Of a stretch of 40,312 bases of DNA, positions 6,939 through 15,300 are shown piece after piece. The position numbers and the translations under genes were made by a program. The notes below the pieces were generated by a model. That model saw only the letters and a list, made by a program, of their open reading frames with translations, did no database searches and had not been told where the DNA came from. The number at the start of each line of letters is the position of its first letter. Positions within the stretch are counted from its first letter, which is position 1. Origin of the DNA: CAZDDA01 sp964568045 (GTDB lineage Bacteria; Bipolaricaulota; Bipolaricaulia; UBA7950; UBA9294); contig CAZMOL010000005.1 of the NCBI GenBank assembly GCA_964568045.1, positions 1 through 40,312 of the forward strand, written 5' to 3'.

Positions 6939-8387
6939 ATGACGGTTGATTACCGAATTGACATTGACACGCTCTTCCTTCACCACCCGTTCGTCAAGGA
7001 GATCCTCGATCGGTTGACTGAAGCGGGTCATGAGGCAGTCCTCATTGGAGGAGTTGTACGCGATGGGCTTCTTGCCCAACTTGGTCCGAGGGTCACTTAT
7101 CCACCCGAAGAAGTGGACATCGCGACCTCTGCTCTTCCTGATGAGGTTCACGAACTGTTCCCCAACCATCGAATCGTCGGTGTGGGAGAGGATTTTGGAG
7201 TTCTGATCATCGTAGCCCCTGATGGGGCCGAGGTGGAAGTGGCAACCTTTCGCGTGGAAGGGGAATACGACGGACGTTGGCCTGGAACGGTGGAACTCGT
7301 ACGTGATCTGAAAGGTGACGTCACACGCCGAGATCTCACAATTAACGGCTTGGCTGCTGCAAATGATGGCACGGTAATCGACCTCGTGGGAGGAATCGAG
7401 GATCTGAAAGCAGGTCGCATTAGGGCAATCGGTGACCCTCGAGTCCGCTTTGCCGAGGACTACTTGCGGATGCTGCGAGCGGTTCGCTTTGCCTGCCAGA
7501 TTAACGGGAAGATTGATCGTGAGACGGCAGAAGCAATTCGAGCTAACGCCAGGAAGATCCGGATCATCTCCTGGGAGCGGATCCGCGAGGAGCTCTTTCG
7601 TCTACTCAAGACCGGTCAAGCAGCTCGAGGGATAACACTCCTTGATGAATTTGGCCTGTTGGGGTCCATTCTGCCCGAGGTAACGGCAATGAAAGGTGTT
7701 CCCCAACCAGAGATCTACCATCCCGAAGGCGATGTCTATGTCCATACCCTTGCCGCGATGCAAGTGGCCGATGGGTTTATTCGCGGACCGTTGGTGAAGT
7801 TGGCCGTATTACTACACGATGTCGGCAAGCCATATGCTTTGGAACGGAGTGGCGGCGCGAATATGGGTGGCCATTGCGCTGTCGGAGCCCGCATTGCCAA
7901 AACCATTGGCCAAAGGCTCCGTCTCAGCCGCCAGGAAGTCTCACGGCTCTGCTTTCTCATCAAGAATCACATGCGGATCGCCAACTTCCCAGAGATGGGC
8001 CGTGGAAAGCAAGTCCGCTTACTCAGCGAGGAGGAGCCCCTCAACGCAAGCGTACTACATAAGCGCTACCCCCGGTTTTTCGGACTGTTGCAGGTCCTCG
8101 TGGCGGACTGCGAAGCCAGTGCTCACCGCTCCTCAGGTTGGAGCCCGATCCTAAGGGAGACTCTACGCGTTATCGCGCACATCGACCAGGTCTGCGGCCT
8201 AGAGCGCGCGCGGAGATTCATTAATGGGCATGCTCTGTTGGAGATGGGAATGCAGCCGGGACCTGAGCTCGGCAAGATCCTCGAGATCATTCACGACCGC
8301 ATCCTCGCAGGCGAGATCACAACCCAAGAGGAAGCCCTCGTTGAGGCGCGCGCCCTTCTCTCCCATCCGGATCAGGAGGGGAACTAG
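6939..8387 (+). CDS. cca: CCA-adding / poly(A) polymerase family tRNA nucleotidyltransferase with HD domain
   Basis: Class II nucleotidyltransferase of 482 residues that adds or repairs the 3' CCA of tRNA. Visible in order: the GGVVRD nucleotide-binding loop (residues 37-42), the metal site written EEVDIATS (57-64), RRDLTINGLA (130-139), the ERIREELFRLL segment of the neck, and an HD phosphohydrolase motif LLHDVGKP (291-298), which in bacterial Cca proteins gives 2',3'-cyclic phosphodiesterase/phosphatase activity. The first catalytic Asp of the usual DxD is Glu (E58-V-D60), a conservative change. There is no Shine-Dalgarno; the promoter sits so close that the message is probably leaderless. 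No alternative start would keep the N-terminal strand. A poly(A) polymerase role is possible, as the families overlap. Confidence 0.9.
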   Translation: MTVDYRIDIDTLFLHHPFVKEILDRLTEAGHEAVLIGGVVRDGLLAQLGPRVTYPPEEVDIATSALPDEVHELFPNHRIVGVGEDFGVLIIVAPDGAEVEVATFRVEGEYDGRWPGTVELVRDLKGDVTRRDLTINGLAAANDGTVIDLVGGIEDLKAGRIRAIGDPRVRFAEDYLRMLRAVRFACQINGKIDRETAEAIRANARKIRIISWERIREELFRLLKTGQAARGITLLDEFGLLGSILPEVTAMKGVPQPEIYHPEGDVYVHTLAAMQVADGFIRGPLVKLAVLLHDVGKPYALERSGGANMGGHCAVGARIAKTIGQRLRLSRQEVSRLCFLIKNHMRIANFPEMGRGKQVRLLSEEEPLNASVLHKRYPRFFGLLQVLVADCEASAHRSSGWSPILRETLRVIAHIDQVCGLERARRFINGHALLEMGMQPGPELGKILEIIHDRILAGEITTQEEALVEARALLSHPDQEGN

Positions 8388-8589
8388 TACATCGCCTGAT
8401 GGGACAACCGGCCTGGGAGAGCGTAAGTCCCTCTGATAGGCTCATCCTGCAAAATATCAATGGAAGGAGATGGGCAAAGCTGCGATCATCACTTCACAAC
8501 AGAGAAGCCTGTGGGACAAATGATCCGACCTCGATGACTCCCTGTAAGGCATCTCTGCACACACTGAATCGCTTGCCTACGCTCACCAC

Positions 8590-10143
8590 ATGGGAGCCTC
8601 TCTTCAAATCAGCAATGATCTAGCACTTGACCTTGAACAGATAATCGGTCAATGCATCGCTATTCTCGGTATTCGTGGTTCGGGGAAGTCGAACACTGCC
8701 GGCGTAATCTTCGAGGAACTCCTCAAACACAACTACCCGCTGTCCATAGTCGATGTCGACGGCGAATACTTCGGGCTAAAAGAGAAGTTCGAGGTGTTGG
8801 TGGTCGGACACGGCGAAGGGGTGGAGATCGAGGTTGATGTGGATTGCGCTGAAGAGATTGCTGAGATCAGCATGGAGAAGAACGTGCCGATAGTGCTTGA
8901 CTTGAGCGGTTTTCTCTCCGAGGAGCGCGTTGAATTTCTTAAGGCGTATCTCAATGCATTGTGGAGCCTGGCTGCGAAGCTCCGTCGTCCCTACATCATA
9001 GGCATCGAGGAGGCTCACGAGTTCATCCCCCAGAGTATCCGCACTGAACTGAAGGAACTGATTGCGCGCGTAGCCCTGCGTGGACGCAAGCGCGGCCTCG
9101 GCGCCATAATCATTTCCCAACGCAGCGCCAAGGTGGAAAAGGATGTCCTCAGCCAAGCGGGAATACTCTTCCTACATCGAGTGGTCCATGAGGCAGACAT
9201 GCGGGTCTATGGGGAACTTCTGCCTTGGCGCAAGAGTGAGGTGAAAGAGGTGATCACCACACTGGAAACTGGGGATTGTGTGTTCATCAATGGTGAAAGG
9301 ATCCTTCCCATCTATGTACGAGAAAGAGAAACCTTCCACGCTGGGTTCACCCCCTCTCTGGAGGTCGTCGTCACGCCCCAGCTAAAACAGGTGAGTCAGT
9401 CAATCATAGAAGCAATCGAACACGCAAAAAACGGGAAGAGCAAGAAATCGCGTGCTCGTGCACTGGAAGAAAGGATCCATCATCTGGAGAGGCTTGTTGC
9501 AGAAAAGGAAGGAAAGATTGGCGAGTTGGAGGATGTGGCCCGTACCCTCGGGTACATCAAAGTGGAGGTTCCCTCACCGGGTCTTCAGGATAAGCGGAAC
9601 TTCCCCCAGGCCGTGGTCCACTCGGTGCCCACGACGGGGTTGTCAGTTGGACTTGCGAATTCATTCGATCGCTCTCCAGCCTCTTTGGACTCCAGCGTCC
9701 CACAGGAACTCAATGTGGGGCGTGTGATTGATATCGAAGGCCGCGAAAGCTCAACAACGTCTGACCGGTTGCCAACAGCGGTGAACCGCCAAATCGATCG
9801 GCTTGTTTTGCGCATAGCGAGGAAAGATGTCATGCATCGACGCATGCTCGGCTTCCTGGCTTCACATGCCCCAACGTCCTACTCGGTCGACCAAATCGCG
9901 GTGTGGACTGACTGTGCCAAGGGAGTGATTGCGAGCGACCCGCCCCGTGACCTCCTTGATATGGGGATGATTGTCTGCGAGCGTCGGTCTGGTGTTCTCC
10001 ACTACCGCAGCAACCTCAAAGCGTTTGTCACTCGTGAGTTTGTGCTCTATCAGCCCGACGTAACAGCGCAGGAGTTACACCTAATCATCAACCAGCTCAT
10101 TTCTCGACTGTCCGCCTTGGCGGGCAGCACACACAACAAATGA
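8590..10143 (+). CDS. HerA/DUF87-like P-loop ATPase
   Basis: ATPase of the HerA/FtsK superfamily, 517 residues. Walker A is GIRGSGKS (27-34), Walker B PYIIGIEEAHE (134-144), and the ISQRSAKVEKDV segment (175-186) carries the sensor/arginine region typical of DUF87 proteins. A basic, Glu-rich coiled coil (about 280-320) and a variable linker follow, then a probable winged-helix domain (about 415-490). Such hexameric ATPases pump DNA or unfold substrates; archaeal HerA works with nuclease NurA in end resection, and no NurA gene is near. The start at 8590 lacks a Shine-Dalgarno; it is kept because the next strand begins only a few residues later. The 202 nt before it hold no recognised gene. Exact function unknown. 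Confidence 0.82.
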   Translation: MGASLQISNDLALDLEQIIGQCIAILGIRGSGKSNTAGVIFEELLKHNYPLSIVDVDGEYFGLKEKFEVLVVGHGEGVEIEVDVDCAEEIAEISMEKNVPIVLDLSGFLSEERVEFLKAYLNALWSLAAKLRRPYIIGIEEAHEFIPQSIRTELKELIARVALRGRKRGLGAIIISQRSAKVEKDVLSQAGILFLHRVVHEADMRVYGELLPWRKSEVKEVITTLETGDCVFINGERILPIYVRERETFHAGFTPSLEVVVTPQLKQVSQSIIEAIEHAKNGKSKKSRARALEERIHHLERLVAEKEGKIGELEDVARTLGYIKVEVPSPGLQDKRNFPQAVVHSVPTTGLSVGLANSFDRSPASLDSSVPQELNVGRVIDIEGRESSTTSDRLPTAVNRQIDRLVLRIARKDVMHRRMLGFLASHAPTSYSVDQIAVWTDCAKGVIASDPPRDLLDMGMIVCERRSGVLHYRSNLKAFVTREFVLYQPDVTAQELHLIINQLISRLSALAGSTHNK

Positions 10144-10177
10144 TACATTATATAAGCATACAAGCTGTGTCGGACTG

Positions 10178-10206
10178 TTGACCAATTCCCCCTTTTTCGC
10201 TACAAT
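10178..10206 (+). promoter_or_regulatory. Sigma70 promoter for hpf
   Basis: TTGACC (10178-10183) and TACAAT (10201-10206) are 17 nt apart, both one base from consensus. The transcript would start near 10213, just before the purine-rich ribosome site GAGAGGAGGGGG and the ATG at 10227. The gene therefore has its own strong promoter. Confidence 0.8.
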
Positions 10207-10226
10207 TATTTCAGAGAGGAGGGGGC

Positions 10227-10754
10227 ATGAAGGTAAAAATCGCAGAGCGGCATACCACTCAGAGCGATGCGCTGCGTGCATATGTTATCGAAAAGACAGA
10301 AGTTCTTGAACGCTATTTCGACCGCATAATCAGTGTTGACGTTATCCTCTCGGTGGAAAAAGAACGTCAGATCGCCGATTTCCACGCTCACCTCACCAAT
10401 CGAAAGATCATCAAGGCGCACGAAGAATCTCCAGACATGTACACCTCGATCGACAAGGCAATCGACCGTTTGAAACGCCAACTCGTCAAATACAAGGATC
10501 ACCTAAGAGAAACCAGGCATCGTGGAATAGGGGAATCATCTAGGACGGCGCCCGTCGCTGGGAAGGTCGATCACAAGGAGATCCTGCGAACAGATATTCA
10601 CTTTCATAAGCCGATGACACCAGAAGAAGCTGCCTTGCAGTTGGACGCAGTTGAAAAGGGGTTCTTGGTCTTCATAAATTCCGAGACGGATCAAGTCAGC
10701 ATTATCTACCACCGGCGGAATGGTCACTATGGCCTGATCGAACCGAGGCGTTGA
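10227..10754 (+). CDS. hpf: Ribosome hibernation promoting factor, long form
   Basis: Protein of 175 residues with the two-part layout of long HPF. Residues 1-95 are the beta-alpha S30AE/YfiA domain that sits in the decoding channel of the 30S subunit (MKVKIAERHTTQSDALRAYV start, SVEKERQIADFHAHL strand). A linker is followed by the C-terminal dimerisation domain (about 115-175; KPMTPEEAALQLDAVEKGFLV and the YHRRNGHYGLIEP end). In other bacteria the long form joins two 70S ribosomes into inactive 100S dimers in stationary phase. A strong ribosome site (AGGAGGGGG) precedes the ATG. The next gene starts 25 nt after the stop, so they may share a transcript. Confidence 0.95.
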   Translation: MKVKIAERHTTQSDALRAYVIEKTEVLERYFDRIISVDVILSVEKERQIADFHAHLTNRKIIKAHEESPDMYTSIDKAIDRLKRQLVKYKDHLRETRHRGIGESSRTAPVAGKVDHKEILRTDIHFHKPMTPEEAALQLDAVEKGFLVFINSETDQVSIIYHRRNGHYGLIEPRR

Positions 10755-10779
10755 TTATGGCAATAATGAAGGAACGTTC

Positions 10780-11844
10780 ATGGTAAGAGTGCTTGCTCTG
10801 TTCTCTGGAAGCTTGGCTAGTCGGGTGGCAACCCGCTTGGTCGAACGCTCCCCCGTGATAGACGAGATCTTCCTCCTGCACTTCCGCTCTCCGTTCTTCG
10901 ATGAGTACGATACCATTCGAGAACTCGTGAAAAGGGAATGGCTGGGAGTGAGCTTTCGGACCCAATCCCTGAAGAAAGACTATCAACGCTTGGCCAACAT
11001 TCCTCCCGGTGGGTGCTTCTCGCTCAAGCGCAGTTGCTTGAGCTGCCGTACGCTAATGCTGTCTCGCGCCATTCGCTACATGGAACGAATTGAGGCTGAC
11101 TTCCTCGTTACGGGTGAGCTCGTCGGCAAAAACGAGCTCACCGAAAAGGAAATGGAGCGCATCACTGAAGATCTGGGCATCGAAGGGGTCGTCCTACGGC
11201 CCCTCTCGGCAGGGCTTCTTCCTCCTACTCGGCCGGAACTCGAAGGATGGATCGACCGAGAGATTCTCGGAGACTTAAGGGCAAAGGACTGTGACCGGTT
11301 GATCGAGCTGGCTAAGAGACTTGGGATTTCCGCCGCCGATCCGATGGGCTGTAACATGCGCTGCAAACTCACTTTCCCTGGATTCGGAAAGCGACTAGAG
11401 TACCTGCTCGAGGAAGAGGGATTCACCATGAATGCTCTCAAACTCCTTGATTTCAAGCTCTATTACAAGAGGCCTCCCGACGTGAAGATCGTCCTGGCTA
11501 CAGATGAGGAAGGAAAACGCACTTTGCAGAATTACTTCCTTCCCCAAGATCTGCGGGTCTATCTTCCCACCCACCGTGGGCCGATGACTCTCGTGCGGAC
11601 CAATTGGACGAGGAAGTCGGCAGTCGAGATTCAACAGATAATCGAACTTGCCGGCCGGATAACGGTTACCCACAGTGAGGCGGCACACCTTACCAGCGTG
11701 CTGGTAAGCTATCGCTTTGAAAACGATGACGAGACCTCCCAGTTGAGTGTTCTTCCCTTCAATTCCGTTGAGGAAATTGCTGAGTACTGTCTCGTCTGTG
11801 CGCTTCCTTCTCCAGTTGTTTCAAGGGGGCTTCCTCCGCCTTGA
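10780..11844 (+). CDS. ThiI-like PP-loop protein with degenerate ATP loop
   Basis: 354-residue protein resembling the ThiI/ExsB-like PP-loop proteins annotated as tRNA thiolation enzymes. Shared features are RSCLSCRTLMLSRA (normally PCIDCR), ADFLVTGELVGK, VVLRPLSAGLLPPT with E-GWIDRE, and GCNMRCKLTFPGFGKRL (normally a GGCLLT motif). The C-terminal 120 residues resemble the NFACT-R_2-type domain found fused in these proteins. The ATP-pyrophosphatase loop, normally SGGxDS, reads FSGSLASR, so the second Gly and the Asp are lost. Either the protein no longer adenylates tRNA or it uses a modified loop. AAGGA lies 6 nt before the ATG at 10780. It follows hpf by 25 nt. Overall homology is fairly sure; activity is doubtful. 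Confidence 0.7.
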   Translation: MVRVLALFSGSLASRVATRLVERSPVIDEIFLLHFRSPFFDEYDTIRELVKREWLGVSFRTQSLKKDYQRLANIPPGGCFSLKRSCLSCRTLMLSRAIRYMERIEADFLVTGELVGKNELTEKEMERITEDLGIEGVVLRPLSAGLLPPTRPELEGWIDREILGDLRAKDCDRLIELAKRLGISAADPMGCNMRCKLTFPGFGKRLEYLLEEEGFTMNALKLLDFKLYYKRPPDVKIVLATDEEGKRTLQNYFLPQDLRVYLPTHRGPMTLVRTNWTRKSAVEIQQIIELAGRITVTHSEAAHLTSVLVSYRFENDDETSQLSVLPFNSVEEIAEYCLVCALPSPVVSRGLPPP

Positions 11845-12357
11845 TAAATTGATCCGTCACGATATACTTCGGTGAGGAAGACCTCGATCATTGAGGGGGT
11901 GAGGATAATCCCGAAGGGCCAATAGGGGGACTTCCAAGATGAGTCTGAAGTAGCGTGCGTGATTCCCAGAAGGGAGAAGGGGGAGGTGTGTCTTTTTATC
12001 ACGAACATGAACAATGCAGTTCGATGTCTATTTTGCTGCAGCGAAGCGGCACTCTTGTCAGATGTTCACAATACCGGAAGAGGTAAGCAACACGGCGGCT
12101 TCCCGTCACAGACGTAGTTTGCAGAGGAAGTGGATATCGCGTTACCGATTGCAGAAGCAAGCATTAACAGACTAAGGAAAGTGGTGATACGACAACGTTG
12201 ACTTCAACAGCGGAGGAGTGAGTGGTTGATCTCTTCTGTTCCCTTACGATCAAAGTGTGGGGCATCATGCCGCGTTCCCGTAGAGCAACGGGACATTTCT
12301 ATTTGCTCAATAGGAATTGTGCTTATGATTTATTGCAGCGATCTATCTTAATGAGGG
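11845..12357 (+). other. 513-nt gene-free region before rpoC (leader/promoter region)
   Basis: No coding region is supported on either strand. A T5 run (near 11992) follows purine-rich sequence but no clear stem. Small inverted repeats occur, such as GGAAG/CTTCC near 12080-12110 and GTTGA/TCAAC near 12197. Its length, just before a large essential operon, makes a regulated 5' leader plausible, but I recognise no known RNA family here. Confidence 0.5.
12302..12329 (+). promoter_or_regulatory. Weak candidate promoter for rpoC
   Basis: TTTGCT (12302-12307) and TATGAT (12324-12329) are 16 nt apart, about 30 nt before the rpoC start. The -10 is good and the -35 poor. The real promoter may lie farther upstream in the 513-nt leader. 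Confidence 0.3.
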
Positions 12358-15300
12358 GTGAATCGATTGATCTCTGGCGATGACATCAAGCGGGTGAAGC
12401 TACAATTTGCCTCTCCGTCGGTAATGGTTGGCTGGTCACACGGGGAAGTTACCGAATCCGAGACAATCAACTACCGAACCCACCGGGCCGAACGAGGCGG
12501 TCTATACGCGGAAGAGATCTTTGGCCCAGAGAACGACTACGAATGTGCCTGCGGGAAGTACAAGGGAAAGAAATACGAAGGGATCACCTGCGAGAAATGC
12601 CACGTCCTTGTCACCGACTCTTCGGTGCGTCGAGTGAACATGGCGCATATATCTCTCGCCAGCCCAGTAGTTCACTTCTGGTACCTAAAAGGGGTCTCCA
12701 GCCTCTTAAGCCGCCTCTTGGGCATGAAGAAAAAAGAACTTCAGCGGATTGCCTACTATGAGACCGAACCGATCGAACAGGCACTGTGTATCGTAACCTC
12801 CTCGGAGTGCAAGGAAGTTCGGCCAGGTGAGACGCTTTACGCCTCGGAATATGAAATCTTGGCGAGTGCATTCCCCTTCACCGTCGAACTCGCATACTAT
12901 GTGGAGGAAGCCCCACCCGTCGTTGCCGAAGAAAAGGGTCGTATCACGGTCGAGGAACGACGGCTAACCAACGGAGAGAAGGTCCAGGCGGTGGTAGTCG
13001 GTTCCCAGGAATACCCGATCGTTGGCGATGCCGATCTGACAGTGGATGACGGCGATGAAGTGAAAGCAGGAGCGACAATTGCTGAGAGACCGGTAGGGGA
13101 GATTTGCTCCAAAACCGCATTCGAGATGCTAACCGACCGTTATGGCCCAGAGATCAAGGGGGAGGCACTCGAACGCGAGTTTCTGGATAGTCTGATCTTC
13201 CTCGTAGCTCGGGTAAAGGATTCGGCGATTCCGCTCAATCTTGGAGACCGCTTAAATTTCCTGGAGAAGAGAGCCTACGAACGAATCTATCCAAGTGGGT
13301 TCGTGGCATTGACCGGCGCAGCAGGGATCAAGGGATTGCTTGAGGCCCTCGACTTGGACAAACTCCACCAAGCCTTGAGTGATGAGCTCCAACGTGAAAC
13401 TGCTGTCGGGAACCAACGACGACTGATTAAAAGACTGGAGGTGGTCGATCAGCTACGGGCCTCGGGGAATAACTCCCAAGATATGATTCTCGACGTGATT
13501 CCGGTCCTTCCACCAGCACTTCGTCCAATGATTCAACTCGAGGGGGGGAAATTCGCTACCACGGATTTAAACGATCTCTACCGGCGGATTATTAACCGGA
13601 ACAACCGACTGAAGAAGCTCATCGACATGGGAGCACCTGAGGTTATCCTGCGCAATGAGCGGCGAATGCTGCAAGAGGCAGTCGACGCCTTGATTCACAA
13701 CGAAAAACGAGAAAACCCGATTCGTGGTCGCGACAACCGACCACTGAAGTCGCTTTCGGAGCGAATTCATGGAAAACATGGACGGTTGCGGCGCAACCTC
13801 CTAGGCCGGCGTGTTGATTACTCAGGACGAGCGGTGATCGTGGTTGATCCAAAGCTCAAGCTGAGCCAGTGTGGTCTTCCCAAGAAAATGGCTCTTGAGC
13901 TGTTCAAACCGTTTATCCTCCATCATCTTGAGTCAACAACTTTTTCCGACTTCGACGAGATCAAGAACAAGGCTCTTCGCGGTGAGATGCCCGTAGTATG
14001 GGACATCCTGGAAGAACTCGTCAAGGATCATCCGGTCCTCCTGAACCGCGCGCCTACTCTCCATCGTCTTTCGATGCAAGCGTTCGAGCCCATCCTCGTC
14101 GACGGAGAGGCCATCCACATTCACCCCCTGGTCTGTCCACCGTACAACGCCGACTTCGACGGAGACCAGATGGCCGTCCACCTTCCGCTCTCCAAAGAGG
14201 CGATCGCCGAAGCGCGAGAACTGATGGCCGCACCCCGTAACATCCTGTCTCCGGCAAACGGAGAGCCTCTCAGTCTCCCCACCCAGGATCCTGTCTTCGC
14301 CTACTACTATCTGACCCTGATGGACCCAGAAAGCAAGGGAGCCGGTCGGTGCTTCCGAGATATCCTTGAAGCACGCCGGGCTGAAGAAGAGGGCCTCCTC
14401 GAGCTTCATAGTCCGGTCAAGATTCGGATTGATGGGAACCTCGTGGAAACAACCCTCGGTCGGGCGGAGTTGAACTTAATCCTTCCGCAGGAAATTCGAG
14501 ATTACCACCGGGTCATGGATCGCCGCGCCATCAAACGCCTCATCATGGACTGCTTTCACCGTTTCGGTTGGGAACAGACGGCGGAAGTGCTCGACAATCT
14601 NNNNNNNNNNNNNNNNNNNNNNNNNNNNNNNNNNNNNNNNNNNNNNNNNNNNNNNNNNNNNNNNNNNNNNNNNNNNNNNNNNNNNNNNNNNNNNNNNNNN
14701 CGCCTACATCGATTCAATCCAGTTTACGGAATCGTCACCTCGGGGGCGCGAGGTGGTCCAGACCAGGTCAAGCAGCTGTGCGGGATGCGGGGGCCGATGA
14801 CCGGACCATCTGGAGAGATCATCGAGATGCCGGTAATCTCAAACTTCCGTGAGGGGTTGGACATCATGGAGTACTTCATCTCCACTCACGGCGGTCGCAA
14901 GGGAGCAGCGGATACCGCGTTGAAAACTGCAGACTCTGGCTATCTCACTCGCCGACTTGTGGACGCCTCCTCGGACACAATTATTCGAATAACAGACTGC
15001 GGGACCACCCAAGGAGTAGAGATCAATCCTTTTAGATTCTCCAAGACGGAGATCATGGAATCGATTGAGGACAGAATCTACGGTCGCGTCACCAGTCGGC
15101 CGATCGCCGATCCCAGCACCGGCGAGGTGATCGTGGAGGCGAATCAGTGGATCACACGCGAGATGGCCGCACAAATCGGCAAAATGGAAGTTGACCTGCC
15201 CATTGGCAGTAAGAAAAAGCAGGAGCGCCTCGTGGGGACAGTGAGCGTGGAGGACGTCCGCGATCCCAATAGTGGTCGCGTTATCATCCAAATGGATGAG

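Noticed and set aside
6608..6949. A 113-codon plus-strand frame overlapping the promoter and start of the CCA-adding enzyme
   Set aside because: Composition is low-complexity basic, there is no ribosome site, and it crosses a well-matched promoter and the antisense of the small peptide gene.
12073..12110. CCGGAAG-AGGTAAGCAAC stretch reminiscent of the SRP RNA apical domain
   Set aside because: The symmetric and asymmetric loops do not fit: the strand after GGAA lacks the GG-AGCAG sequence, and flanking stems are not long enough.
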